DNA of 64,000 bases from Mastigamoeba balamuthi (Eukaryota; Evosea; Mastigamoebida; Mastigamoebidae). The stretch covers positions 303,659 to 367,658 of the forward strand of contig CACRSC010000038.1 of the NCBI GenBank assembly GCA_902651635.1, given 5' to 3'. Shown here in pieces: positions 1 to 10,104 of this stretch; position 1 is the stretch's first letter, and the number at the start of each line of letters is the position of its first letter. The position numbers and the translations under genes are program-made. The notes under the pieces were generated by a model that had not been told where the DNA came from, made no database searches, and worked only from the letters and a program-made list of their open reading frames with translations.

Positions 1-918
1 CCAACCATGCTGTCCGCGGGTCCAAAGCACAACAAGACGCCCTCGAACCCGGACGCTGGCGGCGTCCTGAAGCGGGGCAGCGCAAGGAAGCTCGCCGTGC
101 AGGGGAGCGCGGGGTCGCCCTCGGGGATGTCGCCGAGGGCAGCTGAGCCCGTCCCGGCTCCCGTGTGCGTAGCTGTCGCCCAGCAGCCGGTAGGCACGCC
201 GCCCGTATCGGGTGCGTCGAGCCCCCGAGTGGAGGACCAGCCCAAGCCGCAGCTGAAGCCTGCCGAGGCCACGCGGCAGTCTGAGGCGAGGCTGAGCCCG
301 AGGGGCAGCGAGCCTGCCGGGCAGCAGAAGGCGCCAACGCCGCAGTCGTCGGGCGGAGAGGAGGACGTGCTCGTGGCAGCGGTCGCCTCGAAGCAGAAGC
401 GCTCCTCCCGGGCTTTGGAGCCGCCGCAGGGAGCGGGCAAGGCGGTGGCCAAGTCCAAGACCCCGGAGCTGTGCAACTCGCGCGCTGTCCAGCAGTCGCC
501 TGTGTCCGCGCAGTCCAAGACGCCGCCGCCCTCCTTGTCGTCCAAGGCGCGCAAGGGCCAGCAGAAATGTGCCTCTGAGCCACCGCAGAAGACCTCCCTC
601 ACTCCCCGCAAAACGTGAGTCTTCCCTTGCACACCCGCCAGCCACCATCCCCCTGCTATTCTATCTATTGACCCCTGCGGCGCGGCGCGGTCGTTCAGAC
701 ACTCGAAGGGCAGCAACAGCACTGCTGCTGCTCGGGTGGAGGACGAGGAGCGCACGGAGGCGGGCAGCAAGAAGGCCAAGGCCACGGCGGCAGAGACGAG
801 CCACGCGATGATCAAGCACGTGATTCTCGGTGCTCTCGGAGGTGCCCTGTTTGTCGTGCTCCTCGTTGTAGGTTGGTATTTGTTTAGGAGCCGTGACGCC
901 GTCGTGCTTCGGCAGTGA
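1..918 (+). CDS. Low-complexity tail-anchored membrane protein (5' end possibly cut)
   Basis: Two exons, 7-614 and 699-918, joined by an 84-nt GTGAGT...CAG intron; the reading frame stays open across the join. The first ATG is at base 7, but the frame is open to the window edge, so the true start may lie upstream. Most of the protein is rich in Ser, Pro, Lys and Ala, looks disordered, and ends in a charged Lys/Glu stretch. The last 35 or so residues contain one hydrophobic helix (about 816-885, GALGGALFVVLLVVGWYLF) followed by a short basic tail, as in a C-tail-anchored or single-pass protein with a large cytosolic part. I recognise no domain and propose no function. Confidence 0.6.
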
Positions 919-1320
919 TCAATAAGCACTTATAGCAAACAACAAAGTGACACTTCTGACTTGAGGATTACACCGCCGCAAGGACCGGCCAGCTCTGCCA
1001 GCTCTTTCCACCCCCTCCGACGGCCTTAGCAACACAGGTCCCGCCCGACCAGATGATGTGCATAGATGTTGTCGTATTGATGAAGTTTCGTTTGTTCTAC
1101 ACTACTCGGTTGGAAGAGTGAGGGAAGTGGGGTAATCGCGGGGAACATAAAAGAAAAAAAACTACCGGCCATTCGGACTTGGTGCAGGAACGACGTCCGA
1201 GTCGTATTGCAAATCCAGTTCCAACAAGCGGAGGGGGCCCGGCGGCCGAAGAGGCGCTCACCACCACCCCCTCCTCCGTCGGCAGGCGGGCGGCCAAGCC
1301 CGCTGCCAGGTGCGATCTGC
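919..1320. other. Intergenic, convergent 3' ends
   Basis: Gap between the plus-strand gene ending at 918 and the minus-strand SLBP gene ending at 1321. ORFs here are antisense shadows of the SLBP tail or low-complexity runs. I see no gene or structured element. Confidence 0.5.
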
Positions 1321-2519
1321 CTACTCGTTGTCGGCCCCGTCGTCGTCGTCGTCGTTGTCGTCGTCAGAGGACCCCGAGGACTGCTTCAGCGCCTTGGCCT
1401 CGCGGCGCTTCCTCTCGGCCTCGGCCATGCTCGCGCGGATCTGCTCCAGCGACGCGTCCTTATTGTCAAAGAAGTGCAGCAGGCGCCTCCACCTCCTGAC
1501 CTGCCCGTCCCAGCTCCTCTGCGGGCATAAACCAATTGGTGAGCAAAAAATCCCAATCCCACATCTCAAACGGGAGGATTCAATTGAAATAGAAATAGGA
1601 ATTGAATTGAGAGGGCCGCCTCACCTTGGAGCACTTGAGGTCCGTGCGCGGCTCGATGGGGTCCGTGCGCAGGCGCTGGTCCTGGGGCACGAGCTCCGTG
1701 AACCTGCGCCAGCCCTCGGTGTTGTGCCCGTACTCGATCTGCTTGCTGCGCTGCGCTATCCTGCGCTCGTCCGTCTCCTTCGCGGGCTCTGCCGTCGCCG
1801 TCGCCGTCGCCGCCGCCGGTGACGCGGCGGGCACGGGCACCGCCACGACCACGAACCTGCGGCGCGGCGCCAGCATCGGCAGCTCGTCGTAGAGCTGCGC
1901 GAGCGTCCTGGGCGCCTGGCCCCCGCACGCAGCCCTCAGCGGCCACGCCGCGTTGCCCTGCAGGCAAGCGCACCCCCCACACCACGTCAGCGCCCAACGC
2001 CCAACGCCCCCGCACTCGCCCGCCAGTTTTGGCGCGCACTCTTTCGCGCGCCCGCGCAGTATTTTTTCAAAAAAAAAAAAGACACCAGTCCGAGCGCGAA
2101 GGGGAAAAAATAACCAACAGAGCGCGCGGCCCCGTGTGCACCTTGAGCGCCATCATCTGCTCGCGCGTGTACACGAGCCTCCCCTTGCTCGCGGCGTCCT
2201 TCTCCTGCGGCAGCGATTGCTGTGGCAGCGTTTTCAGCGGCGCTTTCTGCGGTGTCGTCGCGGGCGCGGCGGCGGCGCTGGCGGCCCTGCGGCCCAGCGG
2301 CGCGCGCGCGGCCTGCGGGCGCCCCGGAGGCGCCGCGGCGGCTGCGACGGACCCCAGCGGGGCGCGGCGCGGGGCCAGGCGCGAGACGGGCCGCTGGCGG
2401 TTGGCGTTCTCGTCGGTGGCCCCGGGGACGTGGGCGGCGGCCTTCTGCTTGGCGCCGGCCGTGGTGGCGGGGAAACCCGCCCGGATGGCCGCTACCGTCA
2501 CTGCCCCGCCAGACTCCAT
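1321..2519 (-). CDS. SLBP: Histone RNA hairpin-binding protein (SLBP)
   Basis: Three exons (2519-2142, 1957-1625, 1518-1321), about 302 aa. The RNA-binding domain spans the second and third exons: an ERRIAQRSKQIEYGHNTEGW block, then, after the splice, KRSWDGQVRRWRRLLHFFD, matching the family pattern RQKQIDYGKNT...RSWDQQIKLWRRxLHFWD. Splicing at 1624-1519 joins CSK directly to RSWDGQ in frame, which strongly supports the model. The N-terminal exon is Ala/Pro/Arg-rich and the C-terminus is very acidic (Asp/Glu run). In other eukaryotes SLBP binds the 3' stem-loop of replication-dependent histone mRNAs and guides their processing and translation. I see no histone gene or histone stem-loop in this window. 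The first intron contains an unusual poly-T/poly-A run. Confidence 0.93.
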
Positions 2520-3000
2520 CCTGGGGAGGGGGCGGTGGCGGGAGGCGGGAGGTCAGCGGACTATTTTTGCCAGCGCCTTTCAATTCGGGGGCCCAATCTC
2601 GGGGTCGAATTGGATTGGGGCGCTGTTTTGGTGGGTTTTCTGTCTGTGCGATGCGGCGGGGCCCGGGAGCGGCGACGGCGGCCGGGAAGCGCGCCAAACG
2701 CGGGCCGGGGGCGGTGCGCACGGTTTGTATAGGGAGGCGCAGAGGGGAGACGCGGCAGAAAGGTCCGTCCGATGTGAGGGACGAGGGATTCTTCAAAGAG
2801 TGGCGCCCTCTGATAAAAAAGCCCGGGAAAAACACACCGCCGCTGACATCACGCCAGTTCAAATCACTTGATATCTTCTCCCCCCCGCCAATATCGCGCG
2901 ATCGAGGGGCACGATTCCCCGCAGGCCTCCGCAACGAGCGCTCCCAGGGCCGTGCCACGCACGCAGAGCACGGCACGCCCCCCTCGGGTAACAGGAATGG
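2520..3000. promoter_or_regulatory. Upstream region of SLBP
   Basis: Noncoding stretch between the SLBP start and the end of the tepsin gene. It contains GATTCTTCAAAGAG near 2788, which resembles one arm and centre of the GAATCT/AGATTC palindrome seen in other promoters of this window, and GATATCTTCTC near 2870. Overlapping ORFs on both strands show no domain signal. Confidence 0.35.
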
Positions 3001-5684
3001 CTAAACAACTTTCTTGGTGGTGGCCGAGCTCATCTCAGCGCGGACAAAGTCCCAGCGCGAGTCCTGCGACTGCTGCGGCGGCGTCGCGGTGCCCTGCTGC
3101 TTGGGCCTGGCCTGCTGCGGTGTCGGCGACATCGTGAAGGCGAACGCCGACGCAGTCGTGGCGCCCGCGAGAGGGACGGCAGCGGCCGGCCTGCTCTGTG
3201 GCTGCTGCTGCTGCTGCTGCGCCATGAACGAGAACGCGGACCCCGTCAGCGCGGTTCGCCCCTGGGACGGCTGCAGCTGCGGGGCAGGCGACACGGGCTG
3301 GACGAGCGACGGAGACTGGGTGGGCCCCGACGACCCGGAAACGAACGAAAACGCGGACCCCGCAGGCGAAACCGCGGGGGACGCCGTCTGCGGCGCAGCA
3401 ACCGGGGCGTTGAGGAAGTCAAACGCGGACGACGACGGCGACGACGCCGACTGCACTGCGCCGCGCGACTCCTGGAACCCAGTCATCTGCGAGTCGGAGG
3501 ACTTGAGTTGACGACCGCGTGGCTGGGGGGCAGAGCGCACGTCGACAAGAGAGCTCGTAGGCTGCTTCGGAGCTGCGGCGCTCTCGAGGCTGAGCCCAGA
3601 GAACATGGCCTCTTCGCTCTGCTGGTGCTGCTGGTGCTGCTGCTGTGCTGGAGGCTGCGAGCTCATTGCCAGGCCGTCGAGCAATGACGCCGATGCCGAT
3701 GTCTGTTGTGCCCGCGGAGCTGAGGCCACCCCGGTAGTCACGCCGAGCAAATCGTCGAGTGCGTTGGCACTGCGCTGTGGCTGCTGCTGCTGCTGATGCA
3801 CAGCGGCGTTCTCGACCACAAGGCCGTCCAGCAGCGACGCTGCCTCGGCCTCCTTCCTCTGACCCGCGGCGCCGGGCATCATCAGCAGCGGGTCCGTCGA
3901 CGACGTTGCAGCGGCTGGCTGCTGGTTCTGACGCGTTCCCCCGAGGAAATCAAAGGCTGACTGCTGCTGCTGCTGCTGCTGCTGCTGCGCCGCTGCAGGG
4001 GCGGAGCGCAGGAACGCAAGGGGGTCGGGCTTGGGCGCCTGAGACTGCGCGGCCGCGACGCGGGCGAGGAGCGGCGATACCTGCGTCGCGGACGCGGGAG
4101 CCGCACTGGGCTGCGACAGGAACGACAGCATGTCGTTCTCCTGTGCGGGCTTGGCGTCCTCGAAGTCTATCAGCGAGGCCTGCTGCTGCTGCTGCTGCTG
4201 CGGACGGTGGTGCGTGTCGGGGGTCAGGGGAGACTGCCCGCCGCACAGCTCGGCGACCCTCTGCGCTTTGCTCTTGATCGAGGCCTGCGGCGAGTCGTAC
4301 ATCGCCCGCACGTCCTCTATGCGACCGCTGATGTACTCGGCCACGCCCGCCGTCCCCGCCTCCAGCAGCGCCTCCATCGCGCACAGCGAGCGCTGTCGCA
4401 GGCGGCAGCACGTGAGCACCGGCAAGGGCGCGCCAGCGGGGGGTGTGGGGGCGCGGGGTACCAGGCGGCACTTCCAGTTGGCGTCGCTCAGCACGCCGAA
4501 GAGCAGCCCCTGCACGGCCGCCAGGTCCTGGCCCGCCGCGGCCCGCACGAACTCCTCGAGCTCCGACCTCGTCGGGGCCGCGTGCACGCCCGCGTCGGCG
4601 ACGACGCTCGCCACGAGCGCCGCCTCGGGGTTGCAGTCGCCCGCGTCGCTCGAGACGGGCGCCTGCGGCCTCGGCTGCTCCGCCGCGGGCGGCGCGCCGC
4701 GCGGGGCCTCGTAGGGGCCCGGCGAGCCGACGAGGGGCGACGACGAGCTGAGCGTCGGCGGGAGGCCGTTGCTGAGCACTCTGTCGTGGTGGCGGTGCGC
4801 CGGCGGCGAGGGCGAGGGCGAGAACTTGGTGGCCACCGAGCGCACGGCCCCCGCGAGCGTGTCGCCGGCGCTCTCGAGGGCGCTCGTCACGGTGCTGCCC
4901 AGCGCCGACGACGACGACGCGGCGAGGCGCCCGCGCGAGGACGGCAGCGAGGAGGCGTACGAGGAGCCGTCCGACGACGCGTGCATGGCGGGGCGGGCCT
5001 CAGGGGCGGGCTGGAACATGACGTTGAGGAGCTCCTGCGCGAGGCTGTCGGTGTGGGGAAAACCAGAACAGGGGGAGTGAGACGAACAGACGCCTCCTGC
5101 TGGATGTTGCGGTACGGCTCGTCCCCCAGGAACCTGTCGGGAGGCCCGCTGAACGCTGCAGCCGGCGCCGGTCTGTGAGTCGGGCGAGAGGACACACAGC
5201 GACTTGCATCACGAGGACAACAGCAGCAGCGAAACCAAACAACAAGAACATGGCCACCAGCAGGAGGAGGAAGGAGGAGGAGAAGGAGAGCAGGCTGGAG
5301 GGTGGGGCCCAGGGCGGGTGGGGGTGGGGGGCCACTGACTGGTGCAGGAGCGGACGTCGTCGATGTGGCGCTGCAGGTGCAAGCGGAACGCTGGGCTGCC
5401 ATCGACGAGCGCGTGGCGGGCACAGCGGAGGGCCTTGAGGCGCACGAACGCAGAGCTGTTCTTCATGCGCTGCGCCAGCTGGTCAGCGAGCGCCTCGCAC
5501 GCGCCCGGCGACTTCTCCGACATCTCTTAGCGCGGATCGGGAAAATTAGCAATTTAGCGATGTAGGGGGGCCACTTCAACGGGGACGACCCACTCCGGAT
5601 CTCGAGGAAGACGTAGCCCGGTGTGGGGTCCGGGTCGTCGCTGGTGGCCTTGCGCACGAGCGAGATGGCAGAGGCGATCTGCAT
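3001..5684 (-). CDS. TEPSIN: AP-4 complex accessory subunit tepsin
   Basis: Four exons: 5684-5594, 5525-5340, 5155-5092, 5044-3001 (794 aa). The ENTH-like N-terminus reads ...PGYVFLEIRKMSEKSPG..., and the small third exon encodes FSGPPDRFLGDEPYRNIQQ, both close to vertebrate tepsin (FEEIAKISHESPG; FAGPPDPLHGN). A second helical VHS-like domain lies near 4590-4290 (VQGLLFGVLSDANWKCRL, then LCAMEALLEAG). The long C-terminal half is Gln-rich and disordered and carries short motifs: five copies of an SAF[DSA]F core (near 3955, 3425, 3355, 3240, 3150), one followed by LNA as in the AP-4 epsilon-binding motif, and MFSGLSLE (near 3600), similar to the beta4-binding LFxGM motif. Tepsin coats trans-Golgi vesicles together with AP-4. 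CAG/CTG runs encode poly-Gln. Confidence 0.9.
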
Positions 5685-5956
5685 TGTGCCCCTGTGCGAA
5701 ACGACTAGCGCAAGCAAACAAACCAGCGAACAAAATATCTGGGACGGGATGGGATATTCGGGCACAGCTCCCCGGACACAAGGCGCCCGCAAGGGGCACG
5801 CCAACACAACAACATAGCAACGTGGTTCCAAAAGCAAAACTTCGACCAGAGCGCGTTCCTAAATATATTCCAATTTCGCCAGTCAAGATTTCTGGAACAC
5901 ACGACGGAATACTCCAACACGGAGCATCCCACAAAGATGCCGGGAGCTATGATTCG

Positions 5957-8054
5957 TCAACGGCCCTGATTCACGTGCCTTAGCTTTCGGTTCGCACCGC
6001 TGCTCCTGATCTGCTCGAGGAGACCCGCCCGGCCAGGCTGACCCGGAGGCGCATCTGAAGTGTTCTGATCGTCAACCACGTCCGGTCAGCCAACGATTAA
6101 AGTGCGTACCGTCTCTGGGGATGGGTGACGGCGACTGGGTCGAAGGCGGGGATGGCGTCTGCTTGGACTGAGCAGCAGAAGGCATAGGCGGCGGGGGTGG
6201 CGGTGGCGAGAAGCTGGCAGCGGGTGCGATGACAGAGGCACGCGAGCCAGCGGGCGTGTGGGTCACAACAGCCACAGCCCTGAGCGTAGTCGGGGTGTCC
6301 GACATCAGCCTCCTGTGCGAGGGCGCCGGGCTCTCTGGCGAGGACGCGAAGTTGATCGTGCTCATTCTCTTCTCGTTCACAGGCACCACACCCCTTTTGG
6401 GACACCGAGGTGAGCTGCATGAAGCGTTGTGGGGACACGCACTGCAGCTGATCGCGAATTGCAGGCCCGAGCTTCTTAAAGAACGAGACGGCGTGCTTGT
6501 CTGTGGGGATGTTTTCGGCCTGCTTCTCGTACACCGGCCCGGGGCGGGACCCGAAGACAGGCATGCGCAGGAGGTCGTTGACACCTACCGCGGGCGGCTT
6601 GCTGGTGTCCCCGGGCACCCCCGACGGGAAGATCGCCCTGAGCACCTCGCACAGTGCCTCGGGCTTAGCCGGCATTGCCGAGAGGGGCTGCACGGACCCC
6701 GTAATCATCTCGAGGAGCACCATCCCGAAGCACACAGCCTCGTAGTGGTGCGGCTCCAGCGACTTGCTTGCCAGCACCTTGGCGTAGAACGGCGGTATTC
6801 CAGTGACCACGTTCTCGAACCCGGACAGCCTGTGCCAGCGCTCAGTCAGTGCAAGTGCGTAGACACGGGAACCCTGGGCCACTCACAGGCAGCTCTTCCC
6901 CATCAGGAGGACATTGCCCGAGTGCAGGTGGGGGTAGGGCAGCCCGGCCCTCTTGAAGAACGCGAGGCCGTCCAGTATCGAGCGGCCAAAGCCGGCGACC
7001 ACGTCCGCGTCAAGCGGCGTCCCGTTGACGTCGGCGGCCCACGAGTGCTTGGTGCTGTAGCGCATCTTCCCGGGTATCTTGTGGATGAGGTCGCGCAGGC
7101 TCCCCTTCTGGTATATGTCCCTCACAACGCTGATACGGTTCCTGTCCTTCGAGTACTGCATCGAGCTGATTGCGCTGATGCTCGGGTGCTGCACAGGCGT
7201 TCCGTCGGAATGCGGAATCGAAGAAAACCCGTTCGTGCCTGCAGAGCGCAGAGGGCGTCGAACATCACGGCACGGCGCTTGTCCGACTCGAGCGGGAAAG
7301 GCGGTGCAGGGGCGCCGCAGACGACCAGGAGGCGCTGCGAGGGCCCGTCCCTGACCAGGATGCTCGTCTTGACGGCCCTCGGCCCCGCGACGTCGGTCCC
7401 GGCGATGTACGGCAGCTCACCGACGGTCACGAGCGACTCGCCGAAGGCGGCGTTGGTCGCGCGGAGGGCCATCTGGGCGGTGAGCACGTCGTCCTCGGTC
7501 TGCCTGCGGGCCTCGCTGACGGTCTCGCGGCACGCGGAGCACACGCGCTGCGGCGTGCTGCCGTAGCGCATCGACGAGGGCAGGACCACCTTGGTGGCCG
7601 AGCACTGCTTGTGGAAGATGTAGCCGCACATGCGGCAGTGGTGCTGCGCCGAGAGTGGGAGACGCGAGAGGGTCCCGTCAGGATGGATTGCATTCCCGAA
7701 TCGGGATAACATACAGGGAAAATCAACTGAATCCTAGCTTCTGGGCCCCTTTTGTGGCTTCTGCAGTCCACACGGTGTGGGAACAACAAGCAAGCAGACA
7801 CGCCACAGAGCCCACCCCAACACACAAGAGGCAGGACACCAACACCCACTCACCTTGCGGTTGGAGAAGGTGAACGGCAGGGAGCAGGCGCGGCACTCGG
7901 GCCAGAGGTGGTCGGGCTGCCAGAGGGGACGCGAGTCCTCGGTGGTCTTGTGCCTCTGGGCCGCCTTCTCGAGCGCCGCGGTCTGCCACTTGGTCACCTG
8001 CTCCTGCTGCGCCTGCTGGGCCGCGGTCTGCTGGTTCCGGCGGTACGAGTCCAT
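5957..8054 (-). CDS. FYVE-SLOB/PXK-like pseudokinase with C-terminal WH2
   Basis: Six exons: 8054-7854, 7643-7239, 7188-6887, 6829-about 6443, about 6366-6110, 6054-5957 (about 549 aa). Exons 1 and 2 join WPECRACSLPFTFSNRK to HHCRMCGYIFHKQC, a FYVE zinc finger expected to bind PI3P. The kinase-like region matches the PXK/SLOB family (IYQKGSLRDLIHK; PYPHLHSGNVLL; GFENVVTGIPPFY). The catalytic HRD and DFG motifs are replaced, so it is probably inactive. A poly-Pro segment precedes the last exon, which encodes a WH2-type actin-binding motif (GLLEQIRSSGANRKLRHV), as in PXK. The intron at 7238-7189 begins with GC, which is needed to give the conserved LQHPSI join. The 6442-6367 intron is less certain; other borders nearby would also restore the frame. 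Animal PXK has a PX domain where this protein has FYVE. Confidence 0.85.
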
Positions 8055-8175
8055 GGTCGCTTACGGGGAAGGCAACGAGGGCTGAACTCTGGATTGGATT
8101 CCTCTTGTGCCCGCACAGAACAGAGCCTGCAGGGTGTTTGTTTCCTCGTGTGGGTAGTTCAAAAGTATCTGTTGA

Positions 8176-8193
8176 AGAATCTTCAAAGATTCT
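8176..8193. promoter_or_regulatory. Palindromic element in the divergent SLOB/CLP1 promoter
   Basis: AGAATCTTCAAAGATTCT: perfect 7-bp inverted arms around 4 bases, 60 bp before the CLP1 start and in the roughly 200-bp divergent promoter shared with the FYVE-SLOB gene. The same arms with a different 4-bp centre occur at 57301-57318. Confidence 0.5.
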
Positions 8194-8253
8194 ATAGGAG
8201 GATATCTTGTGGGATCAATCGCTTTCATTTTCTCACTTGGCGCGCGGGCAGAG

Positions 8254-9938
8254 ATGGCGGAGTCGGGCGGCCAGACGGTGGAACAGCCATCTGGGGACGT
8301 GCAGGTCCAGGTGCCCGCGCAGCACGAGCTGCGCATCGACACGCAGCAGTCTTTCCTCGTGGTGTACCTCGTGAGCGGCGCCGCCACCTGCTTCGGAACC
8401 CCGCTCGATCCCGCCACCGGATACGAGTTCCCGCGTGCGCATCAAATTGCTCGCAGTTGCTGTCGCGGACATCAAATGATACTCTGCGCATTTTTGTGTT
8501 CCGCGCTCGTTTTTCTCCGCCTCTTGGCAGCGTCGACGAGGTCCTCGCTATTCTCGCAGGAGGGGTGCACGCTGTCGCTGTCGGACGCGTCGCTCGGCGC
8601 GGTCACGCCAGAGACGAGCGCGCTGGAGCACGCGAGGCTGTACGGCGAGCTGTGGGGGCAGTCCGAGAGCGGCCAGCAGCAGGCAGCGGACGGGCCCGTC
8701 GTCCTCGTCGCGGGCCCCACGGACACGGGCAAGAGCACTCTGTGCCGCGCGCTCGTGTCCACGGCCGCTGCCGCGGGGCGCACGCCCATCTTTGTCGACG
8801 TCGACGTGGGGCAGGGCTCCATCACGGTGCCCGGCTCGCTCGCTGCGTCGCTCGTGGGGTCCCCGCTGCCCGTGGTCGACGGCATCGCGGGTCTCTGCGA
8901 CCTGGTGCCGCCCCTCGTGCTGTTCTTCGGGCACGCGTCGCCAGACTCGCCCGCGAGCTTTGGGCGCAGCTCCATCAGGACGCTACCATCGTACAAGGCC
9001 GCGGTCGTCGCACTCGCAGCGATTGTGAAGAGCAAGCTCGACTCAGACCCCGCGCTTAAGCGGTCCGGCGCTGTCATCAACACATGCGGGTGGGTTGACA
9101 GCACCGGCTACGACCTGCTCGTGCTCACTGCAGGCACGGACCACTGCCACGCGGTGCCGAGCGTCGCAGACCCTCCTGACAGCCTTGCCAATCGCAGACG
9201 CCTTCGGAGCCAACAATGTCGTTGTCCTCGGCGACCAGCAGCTCCACGACAGGTTCGCACAGAAGGTCCCGGGTGCCGCGGGAGCGTTGCTGCACTGGGT
9301 ACCGCGATCGCCCGCGGTCGCGGTGCGCTCGGCGGTGAGCAGGCGCAGCTCGCGGCAGGCCAGAATCCGCGAGTACTTCTACGGATTCCGGAACAACCTC
9401 ATCCCCTTCCACACCACCATCCCCTTTTCGTGGGCCCCTCCCTCCCCCGCCCCGTGTCGAGCAGTGCACACGCCCGCGCCCTCACCGATCCCACCAGCGA
9501 CGCGCACTTCTTCCGCTTGTACAACCTACCGCAGGAGCCCACTCCGGAGTGCGCCCGCGCTCCCGCAGCCCCCCTCCCCCGCTGGTCGGCTGCCCCATTC
9601 GATTGCCTCACCTCGTACGACCGCACCCAGTGCACTTCCCCGCGTGGAGGAGCTGCCCGTGACCGCGGACCTGTTGACCAACGCGCTCGCTGCTGTCGTC
9701 TACTGCCAGGACATCAGCGAGATCGTGGCGTCGACAGTCGCCGGGTTTGTCGTGATGTGCGCTGCGCTGCCCAGACATCCCCCACCCCCCGCCCGCTGCC
9801 ACAGAGATTCACGGGGCAGTCGTCCGCAGAGAGCAAGTCGACGTGGTGAACCAGGCGCTCACGGTGCTGTCGCCGTCGCCGCTGCCGTTCCCCTCCACCG
9901 TCTTTGTTGTGGGGTCGATTCAGTACCTGCCGTGGTGA
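8254..9938 (+). CDS. CLP1: Polyribonucleotide 5'-hydroxyl-kinase / cleavage factor CLP1
   Basis: Six exons: 8254-8434, 8531-9120, 9170-9429, 9498-9548, 9631-9751, 9807-9938 (444 aa; human CLP1 is 425). Order of family landmarks: N-terminal beta domain (ELRIDTQQSFLVVYLVSGAA), P-loop GPTDTGKST, VDVDVGQGSITVPG, the lid region, INTCGWV, NNVVVLGDQQL, IREYFYGFR and the C-terminal DISEIVASTVAGFVV, ending in SPSPLPFPS. Each landmark lies in the frame predicted by the splices. CLP1 is the ATP/GTP-binding subunit of pre-mRNA cleavage factor II and, in many eukaryotes, a 5'-OH RNA kinase that also acts with the tRNA splicing endonuclease. The join at 9752-9806 is the least certain. It is transcribed away from the FYVE-SLOB gene from a shared short promoter. 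Confidence 0.93.
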
Positions 9939-10104
9939 TCCTGCCCCCCAACAGCACAACAAATGCGGACCAGAGACTGCCATTCCTAACCTTTGCGCAT
10001 AAGTAGAACGGCGATAGGATCGTGCCACCCCATTGACGTGTAAAGATATTTTTGCCCCGCATTGTGCAATCCTGCCCTTTCCCGCTGTGCGCACTGCACC
10101 TGAG

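Noticed and set aside
1321-3000. Histone mRNA stem-loop near SLBP
   Set aside because: I saw no GGYYCTTTTCAGRRCC-like hairpin and no histone gene in the window.
4207-5178. Long plus-strand ORF opposite tepsin
   Set aside because: Arg/Ala/Gly-rich antisense shadow of a GC-rich coding exon; no domain, while the minus strand has a clear family match.
6229-7566. 445-codon plus-strand ORF opposite the FYVE-SLOB gene
   Set aside because: It crosses four exon borders of the minus-strand gene and has no domain.
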